Under the pieces are notes generated by a model that worked only from the letters and a program-made list of their open reading frames with translations, had not been told where the DNA came from and searched no databases. A DNA stretch of 10,492 bases from Rikenellaceae bacterium. GTDB lineage: Bacteria; Bacteroidota; Bacteroidia; Bacteroidales; UBA932. Position 1 is the first letter of the stretch, and each line of letters opens with the position of its first letter. The translations under genes were made by a program, and so were the position numbers. The stretch lies in assembly GCA_900769145.1 (NCBI GenBank), contig CAAGFN010000044.1:1-10492 (forward strand), in the 5' to 3' direction. Below are positions 6,530-10,492 of this stretch, piece by piece.

Positions 6530-6690
6530 AGTCGTTCATCTTCCCCTGTGGGGATTGAGGGGCATAAACTGTGTCGTGTTTCGAGGCTTTTGGAGGAGAA
6601 AATTGTCGAAGGCAATTTTCGGGGGAAAAAGGCTTGAATCTCGACTCCGCTTTTGTTTTAACCGAGCGGGAGCGAGTATGGATGGGAGGA
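6530..6690 (+). repeat. R2 copy 3
   Basis: It begins GTCGTTCATCTTCCCC, contains CCCC-TGT-GGGG and GGGGCATAAACTGTGTCG, and ends in ACCGAGCGGGAGCGAG...GGGAGGAGG. GAAAATTG 6598-6605 pairs perfectly with CAATTTTC 6613-6620, where copy 2 has one T-G wobble in the same stem. It lacks the 60-base palindromic insert of copy 2. R1 copy B follows within about 50 bases. Confidence 0.75.
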
Positions 6691-6699
6691 GGTCAGGGC

Positions 6700-7175
6700 T
6701 TTGGCTGGAGCGAAGTGGAGGGCAAGGGCTTCACTTCCGATTCCTTTCTGCCCGGATTGAAAAGGCTGTGAACGTTGACGCGTCAGCGGCAATGGCCACT
6801 GTCTTTCCCGGCGTTTGTCCAACTGCGATAGCAGCTGTGGACTCTTCGGTGGCGGCTCCGCCTACGCTGATGAGTCCTATGAACTCCTGGCAGCCTTGAA
6901 AAGACGCCTCTGGCGGCTTCTGAAGGCTGACAGACCGCTTTCTTACCCTCCGCACTGCACAAACGCTCTCGCCCGTAGTGAGTGCTCGACAACGAAGGGC
7001 TTGCACTGCCGGTCGAGCTGGTAGGACCAAAATTTCCGCGAAGCGGGGAATCAATAACCACTATAGTAGGAATAGCAGTAGTAGGTAGGCATTGGCATTG
7101 ATTGTTCTATAGTAGAATAACACGAATAGCACCTATACTACAATTTTAGCACAATACGATTTCTTGCAGGTGATA
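6700..7175 (+). repeat. R1 copy B, full length
   Basis: The helices are GCC 6750-6752 with GGC 6810-6812, AAAG 6761-6764 with CTTT 6803-6806, apical TTGACGC 6775-6781 with GCGGCAA 6786-6792 (one mismatch), CAACTGC 6820-6826 with GCAGCTG 6831-6837 (one A-C mismatch), CAGCCTT 6891-6897 with AAGGCTG 6923-6929, then the GCACT...AGTGC stem, the TTCCGC-GAA-GCGGGGAA hairpin (7035-7050) and the AT-rich tail with ACCACTATAGTAGGAATAGC. About 80% identical to copy A by eye over the aligned parts. Confidence 0.75.
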
Positions 7176-7410
7176 TGACTTACCTCCAGTAGTGCCACAA
7201 CTGTAATAGCCATCACGACCACGCACTGCTGCAGCAGCGGCGGCAGCCGCAGCGCAGCTGTTGGGGAAAGCCGGCGCGGACGAGGTGGCGGAGCCACCGA
7301 GGACGGAATTGGCTGGGCGGGTGGGAGCAACGGCGGCGAAGCCGCTCATAAGACAGTATCCGTGAGGCAGGCTTTGACAGGATCGGAGACCTGGCAAAGA
7401 CTGGCTGACG

Positions 7411-7475
7411 GATACCGCTCTGCCCATGAGGGCAAGGCTTTCAGCGGCTTGCCGATGAATGTCTTGCCGGGCGTT
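7411..7475 (+). repeat. R1 head copy D (structured element)
   Basis: It starts GATACCGCTCTGCCCAT and ends GTCTTGCCGGGCGTTT, like copy A. The closing helices are GCCC 7422-7425 with GGGC 7469-7472 and GGCAAG 7431-7436 with CTTGCC 7463-7468. A competing pairing exists between GGCAAG and CTTGCC at 7448-7453, so two folds are possible. The remainder of R1 is not present; instead the GTCAC-GGA-GTGAC hairpin follows. Confidence 0.6.
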
Positions 7476-7572
7476 TGACGAGAGTCCGATGGCGGTCACG
7501 GAGTGACTGACTTCGGTCTCTCTATTTAACTCAAGCAACAGCGGTCTGTGCCTGTAGGGAACGGAGCATCCA

Positions 7573-7612
7573 GAAAAAGTGACATCCCTAACGAAGTGGG
7601 TGACACTTTTTC
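7573..7612. terminator. Terminator-like hairpin, weak call
   Basis: GAAAAAGTG 7573-7581 pairs with CACTTTTTC 7604-7612, with further partial pairing of CATCCC with GGGTGA. Flanking GCATC and GATG extend it. The A-run and T-run lie inside the stem, as in bidirectional intrinsic terminators, but no gene ends here, so it may just be another hairpin of the block. Confidence 0.3.
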
Positions 7613-7762
7613 AGATGTGCAGAGAGCGGAAGGAGCAGACGGCTGATGCTTTCCGCTTTCCCGGAAGCTTTGCTTCCGTTATTGACATTATCGGAGGATG
7701 TCGCTGGAAGTGATGTCATTCGTAGCTTGCGAAGAATGTCAGCACTGGAGGCGGCATCTTCT

Positions 7763-8110
7763 GATTCCGCTCTGCCCATAGAGGAAAGTCTGAGGACGTT
7801 GACGCGCCAGCGACAATGACCGATGTCTTTCCGGGCGTGTATTCAGCTGCGATTCGCAGCTGTGTGCTCTTCGGTGGCGGCTTCGCCGACATTGATGAGC
7901 ATAATAGACCCAGCAAGGTGGAAATGACGCCCTTGTGGCGTCTTTTCGACCGCAGCTGACCGCCTTGTCACCCTCGCACTGCACTGACGCTGTAGGCCGT
8001 AGTGAGTGCTCGACAACGAAGGCCTTGCACTGCCGGCCGCGCTGGTAGGCCCAAAATTTCCGCGAAGCGGGGAATAATCAAAAGTCTCCAAATCTTCAAT
8101 AGCACCAATA
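7763..8110 (+). repeat. R1 copy C, most diverged long copy
   Basis: The helices are GCCC 7774-7777 with GGGC 7833-7836, AAAG 7785-7788 with CTTT 7827-7830, apical TTGACGC 7799-7805 with GCGACAA 7810-7816, CAGCTGCG-ATT-CGCAGCTG (7844-7862, perfect), and a long stem 7917-7931 with 7937-7951 (13 of 15 pairs) in the place of the CAGCCTT stem of A and B but with different sequence. The GCACT...AGTGC stem and the TTCCGC-GAA-GCGGGGAA hairpin (8059-8074) follow. A one-base indel relative to A and B at about 7853 shifts any reading frame. Confidence 0.7.
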
Positions 8111-8356
8111 CTATATATAGAGGGATAACGTTCTCTTGTCTTGAGATATGGTAGAGAAACACCAATAGCAGTAAGACAACCGAGCACCCACCGCCTTTCC
8201 GATTGATGGCATCCTATACTATCTGCACTATCATCACGATGAATAAGAAGAATCACAACGGCAGCACGATGACCGGCGCCAGCCGGTAGTCGGCCCGCCG
8301 CAGGGCGGGCGGGAGGGAATAGCCGCAGGGAGCGAAGCGACCGAGGCAGTGCGGAA

Positions 8357-8417
8357 GGCGGAAGCAAGTCTGTGGATCTTGGACGCGAAGCGGACAACGC
8401 CCACAGTCTTGCCCGCC
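8357..8417 (+). repeat. R1 head copy F (structured element)
   Basis: GGCGG 8357-8361 pairs with CCGCC 8413-8417, GCAAG 8364-8368 with CTTGC 8408-8412, CTGTGG 8370-8375 with CCACAG 8401-8406, and TTG-GA-CGC 8379-8386 with GCG-GA-CAA 8390-8397 around a GAA loop. The GA opposite GA forms a tandem G-A mismatch. This is the longest continuous stack of the family, although the primary sequence outside the AGTCTGTGG motif has little left in common with copy A. Confidence 0.6.
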
Positions 8418-8523
8418 TGAAGCCAATGAACCAGGTCGGTGGTAAGGCCGACACTTGTGGCGGACTTTCGACCGACACCGCTTTCCTCTTTGGCAACGGA
8501 GCCGAAGGCGTAGTGGCCGTGGA

Positions 8524-8578
8524 GCCCGAAGCAGTCTTTCACGGCTGGCGCCCAGCCAGACGGGAATGTCTGCCGGGC
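8524..8578 (+). repeat. R1 head copy J (structured element)
   Basis: GCCC 8524-8527 pairs with GGGC 8575-8578, GCAG 8531-8534 with CTGC 8570-8573, and the apical hairpin is GGCTGG-CGC-CCAGCC (8543-8557). It ends AATGTCTGCCGGGCG, like head D. It lies about 100 bases from the PIN gene stop; the hairpins GTGGTT/AACCAC (8623-8636) and GTCTAGC/GCTAGAC (8641-8667) follow it. Confidence 0.55.
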
Positions 8579-8684
8579 GGAACTCAATAGAGTGGAAGTC
8601 ACGCAGGGGCGACAGTCCCGAAGTGGTTGGAACCACACAGGTCTAGCGGAACGCAGCGGAGCTAGACGAGTGTGCCCCCTATTA

Positions 8685-9176
8685 TTAAACTGTAACTGTC
8701 AAATCTCTAAGCATATCAACAAGAGTGCAATATCTGACGTTCATTGCGTCTGCGACATCTGGGATTTTAATCTTCTTATGCGAGTTTTGTCCAGATACTT
8801 CATGAGTAACTAGCACCATGTCTTTTGCTTTCGCTGTGGCTATTAAAAAAGCATCTGCAATTTCTGCACTTGCGAATTCTGCTTTGGCAGCCGGAAAATA
8901 CTGATCATTCTGATTTGCCCAGTTGATTGTTTGAGCGTAACTCATCATAATGCTGCCATCAATATCCACAAAGAATGATTCTGGTAACTGTGATGTCCAG
9001 TTTACCAGTTCATCATTCTCATTTCCTCTGTTAATTTCACTCCTTACTTTTACGCTTGTAAAAATATGGCCTGACTGAATTTCGCCTTTCAACTTATCCC
9101 AAAACGAAGGAAACAAGTCGAAAGGCATTCTATGTTTTGCCTCAATTAGGATATTCGAGTCAAGTAAATACGACAT
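8685..9176 (-). CDS. PIN-domain protein, DUF4411 type (putative toxin or RNase)
   Basis: A 163-residue protein (ATG 9176, TAA 8685). It begins MSYLLDSNILIEAKHRMPFD, the hallmark PIN start with Asp6. Further acidic residues of the PIN site are Glu47 in VRSEINRG and Asp108 in ASAEIADAFLIATA, followed by VLVTHEVSG (Glu126). The length and the LVTHE motif fit the DUF4411 family. PIN proteins are metal-dependent ribonucleases, often toxins of VapC type; RNase activity here is inferred from the motifs. The gene follows the ImmA-like gene after 5 bases (stop TAA, then GGAGT, then ATG), so the two are co-translated or at least one operon. A + strand transcript reading through block 2 would be antisense to it. 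The alternative is a non-toxic PIN partner of a stress regulator. Confidence 0.88.
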   Translation of the reverse strand: MSYLLDSNILIEAKHRMPFDLFPSFWDKLKGEIQSGHIFTSVKVRSEINRGNENDELVNWTSQLPESFFVDIDGSIMMSYAQTINWANQNDQYFPAAKAEFASAEIADAFLIATAKAKDMVLVTHEVSGQNSHKKIKIPDVADAMNVRYCTLVDMLRDLTVTV

Positions 9177-9181
9177 ACTCC

Positions 9182-10291
9182 TTACAACTTAGACATGAAA
9201 CTAGAGTAGGTCTGGCCATATAGTCCGGTAAGCCTATATGCTTCTACTTGAGACAATTGATTGCTCCTAACGGCGTTGTTTACATGGACAGCAAAGGTGT
9301 AGCCAATTCTCTTCTTTGCAACAAGATGGAAATCACCGCCACCGCTCCTTCTGAACTCATCACCAATTGGCTGAGCAAGATAGCCTCTATAGAACTCTTG
9401 GAACTGCTCGCGAGATATGATACCTAATTCCTCTGCCCTTCTTGCTATCACAAGACCGCTGACCTTGAATTTTTTAGCTGTTTTTTCAATGGTTGACCAA
9501 TTGGCACGAAGAGTGTCTTCAGGCACTAAAAAACAAGCTGCGACTTTATCACACAACCTTTCAATTTCATCTTCATTAATTCCGTCAACTCCGCCATAGC
9601 CGGAGCTAACCCCAAGAAGAAGGTGAGCAAATTCGTGGATAAGCGTAAATAATTGAGCAGTCTTGCTATCAGCGCTATTTACAAAAATGAAAGGAGCAAT
9701 ATCATTTACCAGCGCGAAGCCACGGCACTCGTCAACATTAATTGGCCTATGAGTGTTATTCCCTACGACACCATTGAACTCAACGATCACGCCCAATTCT
9801 TCCAGAATCTCTGTAATTGTGTTTACTGCTTGTTCGTTTCTTTGAAGCGGAAAAGCCCATGTTTTTTCAATCCCAAGGAGTTCCCTGACAGTATTGACGA
9901 TTCTTGCTACAGAAGTGCAACCATTAAGGCTGCCAACAAAGACTTTTCTATCGAAGTCATTTTCCTCTAGATAATTAGCAAGCCATTCCTGTCTGCGTTG
10001 TAACGTAAGTACGGTGTCATATGTATTTAAGTCCAAACGACCGTTATTTGCTTCGCCACGAAAGAATGGGATAGGAGATTGCTCAACCGGAGGTGTACTT
10101 AAAAAGAGAAAACCGAAAGGGACATGAAGTTTGCTCGCAAAGCCTTCCAGTTGTTTTAATGTAGGCTTCTTCTCTCCGTCAATCCATGCTGCAACATCTT
10201 CATGATCTTCGCGGTATCTGGCTAAAGAATAACCTGCCCGCGTGATTGCCCACTCGAGCATATTTGCTTGTATGTCTATTCTTTCAACCAT
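9182..10291 (-). CDS. XRE-type HTH with ImmA/IrrE metallopeptidase domain (antitoxin or regulator)
   Basis: A 369-residue protein from ATG 10291 (MVERIDIQANMLEWAITRAGYSL); a TTG four codons earlier at 10303 lies in the promoter and is rejected. Residues about 10-65 form an XRE-like helix-turn-helix ending in KPTLKQLEGFASKLHVPFGFLFL, the join typical of this family. The middle holds the ImmA/IrrE (COG2856) zinc-peptidase motif HEFAH at 219-223, with the probable third ligand Glu244 in EIERLCDKVAACFLVPE. The C-terminal 80 residues are a less conserved extension. Such proteins cleave or sense repressors, or act as antitoxins when paired with a toxin. Here the partner is the PIN gene 5 bases downstream, a pairing seen in many bacteria. 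The active site appears intact. Confidence 0.9.
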   Translation of the reverse strand: MVERIDIQANMLEWAITRAGYSLARYREDHEDVAAWIDGEKKPTLKQLEGFASKLHVPFGFLFLSTPPVEQSPIPFFRGEANNGRLDLNTYDTVLTLQRRQEWLANYLEENDFDRKVFVGSLNGCTSVARIVNTVRELLGIEKTWAFPLQRNEQAVNTITEILEELGVIVEFNGVVGNNTHRPINVDECRGFALVNDIAPFIFVNSADSKTAQLFTLIHEFAHLLLGVSSGYGGVDGINEDEIERLCDKVAACFLVPEDTLRANWSTIEKTAKKFKVSGLVIARRAEELGIISREQFQEFYRGYLAQPIGDEFRRSGGGDFHLVAKKRIGYTFAVHVNNAVRSNQLSQVEAYRLTGLYGQTYSSFMSKL

Positions 10292-10300
10292 AATTTCATA

Positions 10301-10308
10301 CAAAGTTA
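10301..10308 (-). promoter_or_regulatory. Putative -7 element for the ImmA-PIN operon
   Basis: On the - strand this reads TAACTTTG, a TAnnTTTG match ten bases upstream of ATG 10291. The implied leader is only about 3-4 bases, which would make the mRNA nearly leaderless. If the true start were the internal ATG at 10261 the leader would be about 33 bases, but that would remove conserved N-terminal residues. The upstream stretch 10309-10380 is strongly AT-rich, as expected of a promoter region. Confidence 0.4.
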
Positions 10309-10400
10309 CGGAAAAATATTACGATAATGTGTATTTATCAGAAAAAATTGTTATAGGGAAGATTTCATGTATATTCTTTCATTCGTAAAGTTATTATATG

Positions 10401-10424
10401 TGAACCCCCATTTGAGGCGGTTCA
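10401..10424. repeat. Small hairpin in the right-hand intergenic region
   Basis: TGAACC 10401-10406 pairs with GGTTCA 10419-10424; after a C-C mismatch, CC 10408-10409 pairs with GG 10416-10417. It could end a - strand gene entering from the right edge, but no T-run follows on either strand. Beyond it, to 10492, I see only short open frames and make no call. Confidence 0.35.
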
Positions 10425-10492
10425 GTTAAACATTCAATATTTGTAGACAGACAAAAGAATAGCAGGCACCTGGGTGGAACTTGCGGCATACA

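Larger units (their letters stand above)
6523..8684 (+). other. Non-coding block 2: repeats R2, R1 and linked hairpins
   Basis: About 2.2 kb without a credible gene. It holds R2 copy 3, R1 copies B and C, R1 heads D, F and J, and further stems: GGTGGC-GGA-GCCACC (7284-7298), GCGGC-GAA-GCCGC (7333-7345), GTCAC-GGA-GTGAC (7495-7507, inside outer CCGA/TCGG and GAGA/TCTC pairs), GAAAAAGTG 7573-7581 with CACTTTTTC 7604-7612, GGAAGC-TTT-GCTTCC (7663-7677), GTCGG 8435-8439 with CCGAC 8448-8452, and GTCTAGC 8641-8647 with GCTAGAC 8661-8667. The stretch 8110-8350 is more AT-rich and only weakly structured; I see nothing definite in it. The block ends within 20 bases of the PIN gene's stop codon. Confidence 0.75.

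Noticed and set aside
6451..6615. N-terminal extension of the protease frame to 6615
   Set aside because: The extra 55 codons are repeat R2 sequence read in one frame. The signal peptide begins at ATG 6450 and a -7 element lies just upstream.
6780..6899. A peptide MATVFPGV-P-TA...VDSS-AAP-TLMSPMN conserved between R1 copies A and B
   Set aside because: Substitutions occur at all codon positions, copy C has a frame-shifting indel, and the hairpins explain the conservation better.
7843..8496. Open frame of 217 codons on the - strand in block 2, and several shorter ones at 8234-8638
   Set aside because: They lie within R1 copy C and heads F and J, have biased composition, and the frame is not kept between repeat copies because of indels.
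3241..8684. CRISPR array or diversity-generating retroelement
   Set aside because: The repeats are long, irregularly spaced and diverged, with no spacers of uniform size. There is no reverse transcriptase and no adenine-biased difference between copies.
3241..8684. rRNA, tRNA or group II intron remnants
   Set aside because: No cloverleaf with a T-arm consensus, no recognisable rRNA core sequence and no intron domain V pattern was seen.
10292..10303. TTG start at 10303 for the ImmA-like gene
   Set aside because: It overlaps the TAACTTTG -7 element, and ATG 10291 gives the usual family N-terminus.
10401..10492. Insertion sequence end (TGAACCGCC on the - strand) or a - strand gene entering from the right edge
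   Set aside because: Only a short terminal-like motif and about 18-22 open codons are visible, with no transposase and no second end in the window.

Overview
The window looks like an accessory region of a Bacteroidales (gut Bacteroidota) chromosome. The pointers are: putative promoters fit the Bacteroidota -7 element TAnnTTTG, Shine-Dalgarno sequences are mostly missing, and the retropepsin-like lipoprotein-size exported protein and the ImmA/PIN pair are of types common in that order. I cannot name the genus.

Layout, left to right. (1) 1-90: C-terminal end of an unidentified + strand gene. (2) 114-3164: three - strand genes of unknown function (about 251, 359 and 365 aa in order of transcription). 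The first two are paralogues of one another. (3) 3241-5556: about 2.3 kb without credible coding sequence, packed with hairpins and diverged repeats. (4) 5557-6450: a - strand gene for a secreted two-lobed retropepsin-like aspartyl protease. (5) 6523-8684: a second non-coding block of about 2.2 kb built from the same repeat families. (6) 8685-10291: a - strand two-gene operon, an XRE/ImmA-IrrE metallopeptidase-like protein followed by a PIN-domain protein of the DUF4411 type, which resembles a toxin-antitoxin or stress module. (7) 10292-10492: promoter, a small hairpin and undetermined sequence.

The most unusual content is the two non-coding blocks. They carry a repeat (R1, three long copies A, B, C plus five head-only copies) and a second repeat (R2, three copies), all in + orientation, with R2 preceding R1 in three composite units. 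The R1 head is a stem-loop whose closing helices are made of different sequences in different copies but stay paired: for example AAAG/CTTT, AGAAG/CTTCT, GCAAG/CTTGC, GGCAAG/CTTGCC, GCGAG/CTCGC and GCAG/CTGC occupy the same position. Other hairpins in R1 and R2 also show paired or pair-compatible substitutions, while indels between copies break every reading frame. This is the signature of selection on a folded single strand (RNA or ssDNA), not on protein. A + strand TAnnTTTG element at 6515-6522 lies just ahead of the first repeat of the second block, so transcription as a long structured RNA is plausible. The accessory genes (paralogue operon, protease, ImmA-PIN pair) sit between or beside these blocks, which gives the region a cassette-like look.

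Limits: everything here was read by eye. Helices were found by inspection, with no folding energies, and no database search was possible.
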